A DNA stretch of 33,940 nucleotides from Gammaproteobacteria bacterium. GTDB lineage: Bacteria > Pseudomonadota > Gammaproteobacteria > Steroidobacterales > Steroidobacteraceae. Location of the stretch: assembly GCA_003136935.1 (NCBI GenBank), contig PLEC01000140.1:1-33940 (forward strand), in the 5' to 3' direction. The notes beneath the pieces are model-generated. The model saw only the letters and a program-made list of their open reading frames with translations. It was not told the origin of the DNA and ran no database searches. This document shows positions 18,417 through 26,856 of this stretch, piece by piece (within the stretch, counting starts at the first letter, position 1; every line of letters starts with the position of its first letter). The translations under genes and the position numbers were made by a program.

Positions 18417-19172
18417 TCAGTGGGATTCGACCACCGGCAGCTTCCAGTCCCCGTCCAGGCCCGCGCCGAGCTCGAGGTAGTCGGAGGGGTTCTTGTGGCA
18501 ACTCTTCACGGGCGCGGGATCCAGGGTTCGCAGGTCCGAGGTCCAGCAGTCCCCGACGATCGAGCAGTAGCAGGCCTGGAAGGTGAGCGCACCGCGAGCG
18601 GCGGAGAAGCGCTGCCAGAACTCGAGGTTGGAGGACGTGCGCACCAGCTTCAGCATCGTGACCTTCTCGCGCGCGCGCAGCACGCCGATGAGGCTCGACT
18701 CCTGACCCACGCCGATGTTTTCTCCCACGTCCGTCTTGGTAACCCCCTGGCGCAGCCCGCAGCACGCCTGCAGCAGCTCCACGTAGCCGCGGATGACCTT
18801 GCCCTGGTAGCGCACGACGAGCGACTTGAGGATTGCGGCCCCGGCGCCATCGTTGCTGATGCCGATCGAAACCACCTGCTTGCCGTCCTCGATGTTGTAT
18901 GAACTCGCGAACTGCAGGAACGGCCAGGAGTTCGCCGCCACCAGGCGCTGCTGCACCTGACCTAAGTGAATAGCCACTCCGAGGGAGATGAGCGAGATCA
19001 GGATCGCGGAGCCGGCGACCGCGAAATCGAGCAGGCGGTGACCGGTGCGGCGCGGTTCGAGGCGCACGCCATCCGGGTCGGCGCTCACGGGGCTGTGCGG
19101 CAGGTGCACCTCAGCCTGCACGTCACGCGGCCGCGGCACGGCGGGCGTCGCGTCCCCGGGCACCGGTTCCAC
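18417..19172 (-). CDS. Uncharacterised membrane-anchored protein with Cys-containing C-terminal domain
   Basis: Single TM (LLDFAVAGSAILISLISLGVAIHLG) followed by about 190 aa with CC, CYC, C and C; in line with ihfB and lapB, antisense frames less plausible. Confidence 0.7.
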   Translation of the reverse strand: MEPVPGDATPAVPRPRDVQAEVHLPHSPVSADPDGVRLEPRRTGHRLLDFAVAGSAILISLISLGVAIHLGQVQQRLVAANSWPFLQFASSYNIEDGKQVVSIGISNDGAGAAILKSLVVRYQGKVIRGYVELLQACCGLRQGVTKTDVGENIGVGQESSLIGVLRAREKVTMLKLVRTSSNLEFWQRFSAARGALTFQACYCSIVGDCWTSDLRTLDPAPVKSCHKNPSDYLELGAGLDGDWKLPVVESH

Positions 19173-19174
19173 GT

Positions 19175-19477
19175 TCAGTCCCTGATCGGCCGGTCGGCGC
19201 CGTCGTTGACGCGCTCGCGCAGGTCCTTGCCGGGCTTGAAGTGCGGCACGTGCTTGCCCGAAAGCGCCACCGCCTCGCCGGTCTTGGGATTGCGTCCCTG
19301 GCGTGGCGGCCGGAAGTGCAGCGAGAAGCTGCCGAAGCCGCGGATCTCGATGCGCTCTCCCTGCGAGAGCGCATCGCTCATGATCTCCAGGATCTGCTTG
19401 AGCGCGAGCTCAACATCCTTCGCCGGCAGATGCTTCTGCTTGGCGGTGATGATCTCTATGAGTTCTGACTTCGTCAT
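19175..19477 (-). CDS. ihfB: Integration host factor subunit beta
   Basis: [70 protein letters not shown]; downstream of rpsA. Confidence 0.96.
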   Translation of the reverse strand: MTKSELIEIITAKQKHLPAKDVELALKQILEIMSDALSQGERIEIRGFGSFSLHFRPPRQGRNPKTGEAVALSGKHVPHFKPGKDLRERVNDGADRPIRD

Positions 19478-19497
19478 GCGCTGTTGGGACGCGCGCT

Positions 19498-21183
19498 CTA
19501 GTTATTATGCTCGCCGGAGCCGATTTGCTCCTTCAGCAGATCGCCCAGGCTTGTACCGGAGGAGGTCCCGGACTCTGAGCGATAGCTGGAAACCGCCTCG
19601 GCTTCCTCGTGCATTTCCTTGGCCTTGATCGACAGCGAAATGCTGCGCGACTTGCGGTCAACGCCGGTGAACTTCGCCTCGATCTCTTCGCCGACTTTCA
19701 GCACCGCGCGCGCGTCTTCCACGCGATCGCGGCCAAGCTCGGAAGCCCGCAGCTGCCCTTCGATACCGTTGCCCAGATCGATGATGGCGCCGCGCGCATC
19801 GACTTCCTTCACCACGCCCCTGACGACCGTGCCCTTGGGGTTGTCGGCGATGTAGGCGGAGAACGGGTCCTTCGCCAGCTGCTTGATGCCGAGCGAAATA
19901 CGCTCGCGCTCCGGATCGATCGACAGCACCATCGCTTCGAGTTGCTGGCCCTTCTGGTAGTTGCGCACCGCTTCCTCACCGGGCTGATCCCAGGAGATGT
20001 CCGAGAGGTGCACCAGGCCGTCGATGTTGCCGGGGAGGCCTATGAAAATACCGAAGTCCGTAATGGACTTGATCTGTCCGCCGACCTTGTCGCCACGGTT
20101 GTAGTTCTCGGCGAACTCCTTCCACGGATTGGCCTGGCACTGCTTGAGCCCCAGGGAGATACGGCGGCGCTCCTCGTCGACGTCGAGCACCATGACCTCG
20201 ACTTCCTGGCCGGTGTGCACGACCTTCGCCGGATTGACGTTCTTGTTGGTCCAGTCCATCTCCGAGACGTGTACCAGACCTTCAACGCCGTCTTCGATTT
20301 CGACAAACGCACCATAGTCGGCAATGTTGGTGATCTTGCCGAACACGCGCGTACCCGAGGGGTAGCGGCGCGCAATGTTCTCCCACGGATCCGCTCCCAG
20401 CTGCTTGAGCCCCAGGCTCACGCGCGAGCGCTCGCGGTCGAACTTCAGGATCCGCACCTCAATCTCTTCGCCCACCTTCACCACTTCGGAAGGATGCTTG
20501 ACGCGCTTCCACGCCATGTCGGTGATGTGCAGCAGGCCATCGATGCCGCCCAGGTCCACGAACGCACCGTAGTCGGTGAGGTTCTTGACCGCGCCGCGCA
20601 CCACCGCGCCTTCCTGCAGGTTGTCCATCAGCGCACTGCGCTCGGCGGAGAATTCCTGCTCCACCACCGCGCGGCGCGACACCACCACGTTATTGCGCTT
20701 CTGGTCGAGCTTGATGACCTTGAATTCGAGCGGCTTGTTCTCGAGGTACGAGGTGTCGCGCACCGGGCGCACGTCCACCAGCGATCCGGGCAGGAAGGCC
20801 CGCACGTTCTCGATTTCAACCGTGAAGCCGCCCTTGACGCGACCGGTGATGACACCGGTGACGATCTCGGCTTTGTTGAATGCCTCTTCGAGCCGCGTCC
20901 AGGTACGCGCGCGCTTGGCCTTCTCGCGCGACAGGCGCGTCTCGCCGGTGCCGTCCTCGACCGAGTCGAGGGCTACCTCGACGGAATCGCCAGCCTTGAC
21001 CTCAACCTCGCCGCGTTCATTCTTGAACTGCTCGAGGGGGATCACGGCCTCGGACTTGAGTCCTACATTAACGATGACGACGTCGTCGGTGACTTCGATG
21101 ATCAGTCCGGTAAGGATCATCCCCGGACGGATGCGCTGATTGGCGAGACTGTGCTCGAAGAGCTGGGCGAAACTTTCTGTCAT
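19498..21183 (-). CDS. rpsA: 30S ribosomal protein S1
   Basis: [13 protein letters not shown]... with six S1-type repeats (e.g. [33 protein letters not shown]). ATG at 21183 preferred. Confidence 0.97.
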   Translation of the reverse strand: MTESFAQLFEHSLANQRIRPGMILTGLIIEVTDDVVIVNVGLKSEAVIPLEQFKNERGEVEVKAGDSVEVALDSVEDGTGETRLSREKAKRARTWTRLEEAFNKAEIVTGVITGRVKGGFTVEIENVRAFLPGSLVDVRPVRDTSYLENKPLEFKVIKLDQKRNNVVVSRRAVVEQEFSAERSALMDNLQEGAVVRGAVKNLTDYGAFVDLGGIDGLLHITDMAWKRVKHPSEVVKVGEEIEVRILKFDRERSRVSLGLKQLGADPWENIARRYPSGTRVFGKITNIADYGAFVEIEDGVEGLVHVSEMDWTNKNVNPAKVVHTGQEVEVMVLDVDEERRRISLGLKQCQANPWKEFAENYNRGDKVGGQIKSITDFGIFIGLPGNIDGLVHLSDISWDQPGEEAVRNYQKGQQLEAMVLSIDPERERISLGIKQLAKDPFSAYIADNPKGTVVRGVVKEVDARGAIIDLGNGIEGQLRASELGRDRVEDARAVLKVGEEIEAKFTGVDRKSRSISLSIKAKEMHEEAEAVSSYRSESGTSSGTSLGDLLKEQIGSGEHNN

Positions 21184-21297
21184 ACCTTCACTTCGCACGC
21201 ATGCGGCGTGCATGTACTGAACCCTCATCCTGTGGTCCAGGAAAACCTAACGGGCACGCGCGTCCTGCACATGCCAACCTCAATAAACTTTGCGTGC

Positions 21298-21990
21298 TCA
21301 AGGCCACAGGCGCCGAGCGGCCCCCAGTTCCAGCACCCGCTGCACCACCGCCCCGACCCCAAGACCAGTCGAATCGATCACGCACGCGTCGGATGCAGCC
21401 TTCAAAGGCGCTACCTGCCGGGTCTCATCCCTCAAGTCCCGCTCGGCTATCTCACGCGAAAGGCCGGCAAGGCTAACATCGGATCCCTTGTCTTTCAACT
21501 GCTTATGCCGGCGCAGGGCCCGTTCTTCGGGCGCGGCGGTCAGGAATATCTTAAGGAGTGCGTGGGGAAATACCACGGTACCCATGTCGCGCCCGTCCGC
21601 CACCAGCCCCGGGGCCGTGGCGAAGGCCCGTTGCCGCCTCAGCAGCGCCGCCCGCACCTCAGGCCAGGCCGCCACCCGCGAGGCCCCCTGGCCTGCGGTT
21701 TCGGTGCGGATTTCGCGCCCCACGTCCTGCCCGTCGAGCAGCACCCGCTCGCTTCCGGCCGCGTCGGCGCCGAAGCGCACGTCCATGGCCGTGGCCAGCC
21801 GCGCGTGTCCCTGCGTGTCCTCGGGCGCAAGTCCGGCCCGCGCACCCGCGAACGCCACCAGGCGGTAAAGCGCGCCGCTGTCCAGCAGGTGCCATCCCAC
21901 TTTCTGCGCGACCGCGCGACTGATGGTGCCTTTGCCCGAACCACTCGGGCCGTCGATGGTGACAATGGGACAGTCGGAAGGCGCGGCCAT
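21298..21990 (-). CDS. cmk: Cytidylate kinase
   Basis: PIVTIDGPSGSGKGTISRAVAQKVGWHLLDSGALYRL, DGRDMGTVVFP; ATG at 21990. Confidence 0.95.
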   Translation of the reverse strand: MAAPSDCPIVTIDGPSGSGKGTISRAVAQKVGWHLLDSGALYRLVAFAGARAGLAPEDTQGHARLATAMDVRFGADAAGSERVLLDGQDVGREIRTETAGQGASRVAAWPEVRAALLRRQRAFATAPGLVADGRDMGTVVFPHALLKIFLTAAPEERALRRHKQLKDKGSDVSLAGLSREIAERDLRDETRQVAPLKAASDACVIDSTGLGVGAVVQRVLELGAARRLWP

Positions 21991-22007
21991 GCGGCAGGCA
22001 GTGTCCG

Positions 22008-23342
22008 TCAAAGCGCCTCGACCGCCAAGCCGACCGAGCGCGCACTCTCCACAAAGCCCGGAAAGGAGGTGGCGACGTTGGCGACATCGAGAATCTCGAT
22101 GGCCGCGCGGGCGCGCAGCGCCGCCACCGCAAACGCCATCGCGATGCGGTGATCGCCGCGGCTGTCGATAGTCCCGCCGCTTAAGCTTTCCGCGCCCCGG
22201 ATCCACAGGCCATCGGGCAACAGTTGATGCTCGACGCCGAGGCTCGCAAGGCCCGTCGCCATGGCCTCCAGGCGATCGCTTTCCTTGACGCGCAGCTCAA
22301 GCGCCCCGCGCACCAGCGTCTCACCGTTCGCGCAGGCTGCGGCGATGAAAAAGACCGGCAATTCGTCGATGGCCAGCGGCACCAGGGCTTCTGGAACCGT
22401 GATGCCGCGCAGTGCGCTCTTATGCACCTCGATGTCCGCCACCGGTTCCGCGTGCGGCGCACCTGCGGCGGTCCGCGGGTGCAGGCGGATGTCGGCGCCC
22501 ATGCGCTTGAGGAGTTCCAGAAGGCCGGTGCGGGTCGGATTCACCCCGACGTTCTTAAGAAGGAGTCCCCGCTCGGCCGCGAGACACCCGGCGACCAGGA
22601 AGAACGCCGCCGAGGAAAAATCCGCCGGCACGTCCACCTGAGTTGCACGCAGGGTCTGTCCGCCATCGAGGCTGATGCTGCGCCCCTCGTGCAGCACCTG
22701 CACGCCAAAGGCGCCGAGCATGCGCTCGGTGTGATCGCGCGAGGGGGCGGGCTCGGTGATGCGCGTGCGCCCGGAAGCTTTCAGAGCGGCAAGCAGCAGT
22801 GCCGACTTCACCTGCGCGCTTGCCACCGGCAGGCTGTAGTGAATCGCCCGCAGGTGCGGGGTACCGCGGATCTCAAGCGGCGGCCGCCCGTCGTGGGTGC
22901 GGATGCGCGCCCCCATCATTTCCAGCGGCGCGACCACGCGCTGCATCGGACGGCGCATTAACGAGGCATCCCCGATGAGTGTTGTATCGAAGCTCTGCGG
23001 CGCAAGCAGCCCCGCAAACAGGCGCATGGCGGTGCCCGCGTTACCCAGATCAAGGTCCGCGCGCGGCGCGGCGAGCCCCCGCCCTCCCACACCGTGGACC
23101 ACAACCTGCGTGTCCTGCGGACGCTCGATCGCGACTCCGAGCGCCTCGAGCGCGCGCGCGGTGGCGAGACAGTCCTGCCCCGCGAGAAAGCCGCTGACAC
23201 TCGTGTCCCCGGTCGCGATACCACCGAGCATCAGTGCCCGGTGGGAAATCGACTTGTCTCCCGGCACGGTAAGTTCGCCCGCGAGGCGCCCGCCCGCGGC
23301 CACCTGGAAACGCGTAAGGGTCGCTGCGCTCGCGCCAGTCAC
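22008..23342 (-). CDS. aroA: 3-phosphoshikimate 1-carboxyvinyltransferase (EPSP synthase)
   Basis: GDKSISHRALMLG, GNAGTAMRLFAGLL, DHTERML; GTG start overlaps the pheA stop (GTGA). Confidence 0.95.
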   Translation of the reverse strand: MTGASAATLTRFQVAAGGRLAGELTVPGDKSISHRALMLGGIATGDTSVSGFLAGQDCLATARALEALGVAIERPQDTQVVVHGVGGRGLAAPRADLDLGNAGTAMRLFAGLLAPQSFDTTLIGDASLMRRPMQRVVAPLEMMGARIRTHDGRPPLEIRGTPHLRAIHYSLPVASAQVKSALLLAALKASGRTRITEPAPSRDHTERMLGAFGVQVLHEGRSISLDGGQTLRATQVDVPADFSSAAFFLVAGCLAAERGLLLKNVGVNPTRTGLLELLKRMGADIRLHPRTAAGAPHAEPVADIEVHKSALRGITVPEALVPLAIDELPVFFIAAACANGETLVRGALELRVKESDRLEAMATGLASLGVEHQLLPDGLWIRGAESLSGGTIDSRGDHRIAMAFAVAALRARAAIEILDVANVATSFPGFVESARSVGLAVEAL

Positions 23343-24493
23343 TGTACCGCCCGCGGATAAGACCCGAGCACGCGGTACAAAGAGGCGCGCTTTTTCAATG
23401 CCGCCAGCGCCCGCGCCACCCTCGGGTCATCAGCGTGGCCCTCGAGATCCATGAAAAAGACGTAGTCCCACTTGCGCCGGTGCGAGGGGCGCGATTCGAT
23501 GCGCGTCAGGCTGACGCGATGCCGCGCGAGCGGCTCGAGCAGGCGGTGCAGCGCCCCGGGGGCATCCGAGCGACTCACCGATACCAGCAGCGTGGTGCGA
23601 TCCTCGCCGCTGGGCGTGAAGAGCTTGCGCCCCAGCACCAAAAAGCGCGTCGTGTTGTCGGCGCGATCCTCGATCTGCGCCGCCAGCACCTTAAGTCCGT
23701 ACACCTCCGCCGCGGTATCACCGGCGATGGCAGCGCTGCCCTTCTCATCGCGCGCCCGGCGGGCGCCTTCGGCGTTGCTGGACACGGGAACCTGCTCGAT
23801 GCCCGGCAGATGTGCGTCGAGCCAGCCGCGGCACTGGGCGAGGGACTGCGGGTGCGAACAGACGCGCTCGATGCGTGACAGCGAGCCCGTCAGCCCCATG
23901 AGATGGTGATGGATGCGCAGCTCCACTTCGCCGCAGATTTTAAGCGGCGAGGTGAGAAAGCGGTCGAGGGTGTGATTGACAGTCCCTTCGGTGGAATTCT
24001 CGATGGGCACGACGCCGAAGTCGGCGCTGGCCGCCTCCACCTCGTGAAACACCTCGTCTATGGAGCCCAGCGGCAGTGCCCGCACTGAATGACCAAAGTG
24101 ATTCAGAACCGCCGTCTGGGTGAAGGTGCCTTCGGGACCCAGAAACGCGACCTTGAGGGGCTCCTGCTGCGCCAGACACGCGGACATGATCTCGCGGAAC
24201 AGGCGCAACACCTCGGCGTCCTTCAGCGGGCCGGCATTGCGTGCACGCGCCAGCCGCAATACCTGCGCCTCGCGCTCCGGTCGGTAGAAATCCACGGTCC
24301 GACCGGCGCCGGTCTTGGAGATCCCGACCTGCTGCGCGAGCCGCGCCCGTTCGTTGATAAGCCGGTGGAGTTGCTCATCGACCGCGTCGATGCGGCGCCG
24401 CACCTCTTCGAGCTGCGGGCGCAGCCCGGACTTGTCCGGCGCCGGCCGCGGCACACGTGCAGAGACTCGCCGCTTGCGCTTAGGTGTGGGCAT
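23339..24493 (-). CDS. pheA: Bifunctional chorismate mutase/prephenate dehydratase (P-protein)
   Basis: Chorismate mutase region (RRRIDAVDEQLHRLINERARLAQQVG), FLGPEGTFTQTA, IENSTEGTVNHTLDRF, ACT region with ESRPSHRRKWDYVFFMDLEGH. Confidence 0.95.
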   Translation of the reverse strand: MPTPKRKRRVSARVPRPAPDKSGLRPQLEEVRRRIDAVDEQLHRLINERARLAQQVGISKTGAGRTVDFYRPEREAQVLRLARARNAGPLKDAEVLRLFREIMSACLAQQEPLKVAFLGPEGTFTQTAVLNHFGHSVRALPLGSIDEVFHEVEAASADFGVVPIENSTEGTVNHTLDRFLTSPLKICGEVELRIHHHLMGLTGSLSRIERVCSHPQSLAQCRGWLDAHLPGIEQVPVSSNAEGARRARDEKGSAAIAGDTAAEVYGLKVLAAQIEDRADNTTRFLVLGRKLFTPSGEDRTTLLVSVSRSDAPGALHRLLEPLARHRVSLTRIESRPSHRRKWDYVFFMDLEGHADDPRVARALAALKKRASLYRVLGSYPRAVQ

Positions 24494-24513
24494 ATTTTTC
24501 CGTGCCGCGCGCC

Positions 24514-25683
24514 CTACACCCTGCGCGCCGACTGCACCCCGTTGATCGCGCGCAGCGACTCCAGCAATCCCGCGCTCACCACGCCGTCCACATCGATCAG
24601 CGTGTAAGCCACCTCGCCGCGCGATTTGTTCAGCAGATCGGCGATGTTGATTTTCTGCGCCGCGAGGCAGGTCGAAATCTGCCCCACCATGTTGGGTACG
24701 TTGCTGTTGGCAATGGCGATGCGCGTGGTGTTGGGAAGACGCGGCAGGACCGCTTCCGGGAAGTTGACGCTATTCCTGATGTTGCCGTTTTCCAGAAAAT
24801 CGCGCAGCTGTTCGGCCACCATCACCGCGCAGTTCTCTTCCGCCTCGCCGGTGGATGCCCCAAGGTGCGGCAGTGTCACGACCTGTGGGTGGTCCTTGAG
24901 CGCCCGCAGCGGGAAGTCGCATACGTAAGCGTGCAGCTTGCCGGCGTTGAGCGCCGCCAGCACCGCCTGCGTGTCGACGATCGCGGCGCGCGCGAAGTTG
25001 AGGATGGTCGCGTCCTTTCTCATCAGTGCCAGGCGCGCGGCGTTGACCAGCCCGCGGGTGTGCTCGTTCAGCGGCACATGCACGGTGATGGCATCGGCAC
25101 GTGCGAACAGGTCCTCCATCGAGAGCGCCTGCTCGACGTTCGAGGACAGCTGCCAGGCGCGTTGCACGGTGATCTGCGGATCGTAGCCTAAGACTTTCAT
25201 GCCGAGCGCGTGCGCGGAATTCGCGACTTCCACCCCGATCGCACCCAGGCCCACCACTCCGAGTGTGCGCCCCGGGAGTTCAAAGCCCACGAAGGCCTTC
25301 TTGCCCTTCTCCACCGCCGCGTCGATCGCCTCATCGTCGCCGGTCAGAGAGCGGGCGAACAGCCACGCGGGACCCAGGTTACGGGCGGCGAGCAACAGGC
25401 CCGCCAGCACCAGTTCCTTGACCGCGTTGGCGTTGGCGCCGGGGGTGTTGAACACCGGGATGCCGCGGCGGCTTAGGTCCGCGACCGGAATGTTGTTGAC
25501 GCCGGCGCCCGCGCGCCCCACCGCGCGCACGCTCGCGGCCACGGCAGCCGTATGCATGTCGGCGGAGCGCAGCAGGATCGCATCCGGGTCCGCCAGGTCG
25601 TTGCCGATCTCGTAGCGCTCGCGCGGCAGCCGCGCCAGCCCCCTGGCACTGATGTTGTTGAGTGTAAGGATGCGGTAGGTCAT
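24514..25683 (-). CDS. serA: D-3-phosphoglycerate dehydrogenase with C-terminal ACT domain
   Basis: TLGVVGLGAIGVEVANSA, NFARAAIVD, LPHLGASTGEAEENCA, C-terminal ACT-like region. Confidence 0.93.
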   Translation of the reverse strand: MTYRILTLNNISARGLARLPRERYEIGNDLADPDAILLRSADMHTAAVAASVRAVGRAGAGVNNIPVADLSRRGIPVFNTPGANANAVKELVLAGLLLAARNLGPAWLFARSLTGDDEAIDAAVEKGKKAFVGFELPGRTLGVVGLGAIGVEVANSAHALGMKVLGYDPQITVQRAWQLSSNVEQALSMEDLFARADAITVHVPLNEHTRGLVNAARLALMRKDATILNFARAAIVDTQAVLAALNAGKLHAYVCDFPLRALKDHPQVVTLPHLGASTGEAEENCAVMVAEQLRDFLENGNIRNSVNFPEAVLPRLPNTTRIAIANSNVPNMVGQISTCLAAQKINIADLLNKSRGEVAYTLIDVDGVVSAGLLESLRAINGVQSARRV

Positions 25684-25688
25684 GGGAA

Positions 25689-26777
25689 TCAGCCGTGCCG
25701 GCGCTGGAATTCCTGCATGAACGCAACCAGCGCGGTCACGCCCTCGAGCGGCATGGCGTTGTAGATGCTGGCGCGCATGCCACCCACCGAGCGGTGGCCG
25801 GCGAGATTGGTGAGCCCGGCGGCCTGCGCCTCGGCGAGAAATGTCTTATCGAGTGACGGGTCACGCAGTGTGAACGGCACGTTCATCCACGAACGGCACG
25901 GCACGGCCACCGGGTTGGAGTAAAAGCCCGAGCCGTCGATCGCGCCGTAAAGCAGTTGCGCCTTGGCGCGGTTGCGCGCGCCGATCGCGGCGAGCCCGCC
26001 TTGCGCCTTCATCCAGCGGAACACGAGGCCCGCGCAGTACCAGGAGAACGTCGGCGGCGTGTTGAGCATCGAGCCCTCATCCGCCATTGCCTTGTAGTCC
26101 CACACCGCGGGGACACCGGCACGTGCCTTGCCGATGAGATCCCCGCGCACGATCACCACCGTAAGGCCCGCCGGCCCGATGTTTTTCTGCGCGCCGGCGT
26201 AGATGAGCCCGAATTTTGCCACCTCGATCGGCCGCGACAGGATGGTCGAGGACATGTCGGCCACCAGCGGCACCGCGCCGCTTGCCGGCACGTAGGGAAA
26301 TTCCACGCCACCGATGGTTTCGTTCGGCGTGTAGTGCAGGTAGGCCGCATCCGCGCTGAGCTGCAGAATCGCGGGATCCGGGACGGTCGTGTAGCTGGAG
26401 GCGGCTTCATCGGCGGCGACATTGACTCTGCCAACGAGGCGCCTGGCCTCGCCGATGGCTTTTTTCGACCACGCACCGGTGTTCAGATAGTCAACGGTGG
26501 AGTCCGCGCGCGCCAGGTTCAGCGCGATGGCGGCGAACTGGCCGGTGGCGCCACCCTGCAGGAACAGCACCTGGTAGTTTGCCGGGACACTCAGGAGCTC
26601 CCGCAGCAGCGCTTCGGCCTCCTCAGCCACGCCCATGAAGGCCTTGCTGCGATGGCTGATTTCCATGACCGACATGCCCGAGCCGCGCCAGTCGAGCAGT
26701 TCGTCACGGGCCTGTTCCAACACCGGGGCGGGCAACGCGGCCGGCCCTGCGGCGAAATTAAATACGCGCACGAACAC
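25689..26777 (-). CDS. serC: Phosphoserine aminotransferase
   Basis: VFNFAAGPAALPAPVLEQARDELLDW, FLQGGATGQFAAIALNL, AGAQKNIGPAGLTVVIVR, PPTFSWYCAGLVF. Confidence 0.96.
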   Translation of the reverse strand: MFVRVFNFAAGPAALPAPVLEQARDELLDWRGSGMSVMEISHRSKAFMGVAEEAEALLRELLSVPANYQVLFLQGGATGQFAAIALNLARADSTVDYLNTGAWSKKAIGEARRLVGRVNVAADEAASSYTTVPDPAILQLSADAAYLHYTPNETIGGVEFPYVPASGAVPLVADMSSTILSRPIEVAKFGLIYAGAQKNIGPAGLTVVIVRGDLIGKARAGVPAVWDYKAMADEGSMLNTPPTFSWYCAGLVFRWMKAQGGLAAIGARNRAKAQLLYGAIDGSGFYSNPVAVPCRSWMNVPFTLRDPSLDKTFLAEAQAAGLTNLAGHRSVGGMRASIYNAMPLEGVTALVAFMQEFQRRHG

Positions 26778-26856
26778 CCTTATTGGGTCGTTAAAACCAC
26801 GGGAAGTGCACCGATCTTAACAACGACCGCGGCTACCGCGGTAAGAACTTTTCGGT

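Noticed and set aside
17539-18480. 313-aa plus-strand ORF antisense to lapB
   Set aside because: Overlaps lapB, which has TPR and rubredoxin signatures.
19609-22152. 847-aa plus-strand ORF antisense to rpsA/cmk
   Set aside because: Overlaps two unmistakable conserved genes; composition is typical of the antisense frame of high-GC genes and no family motif is recognisable.
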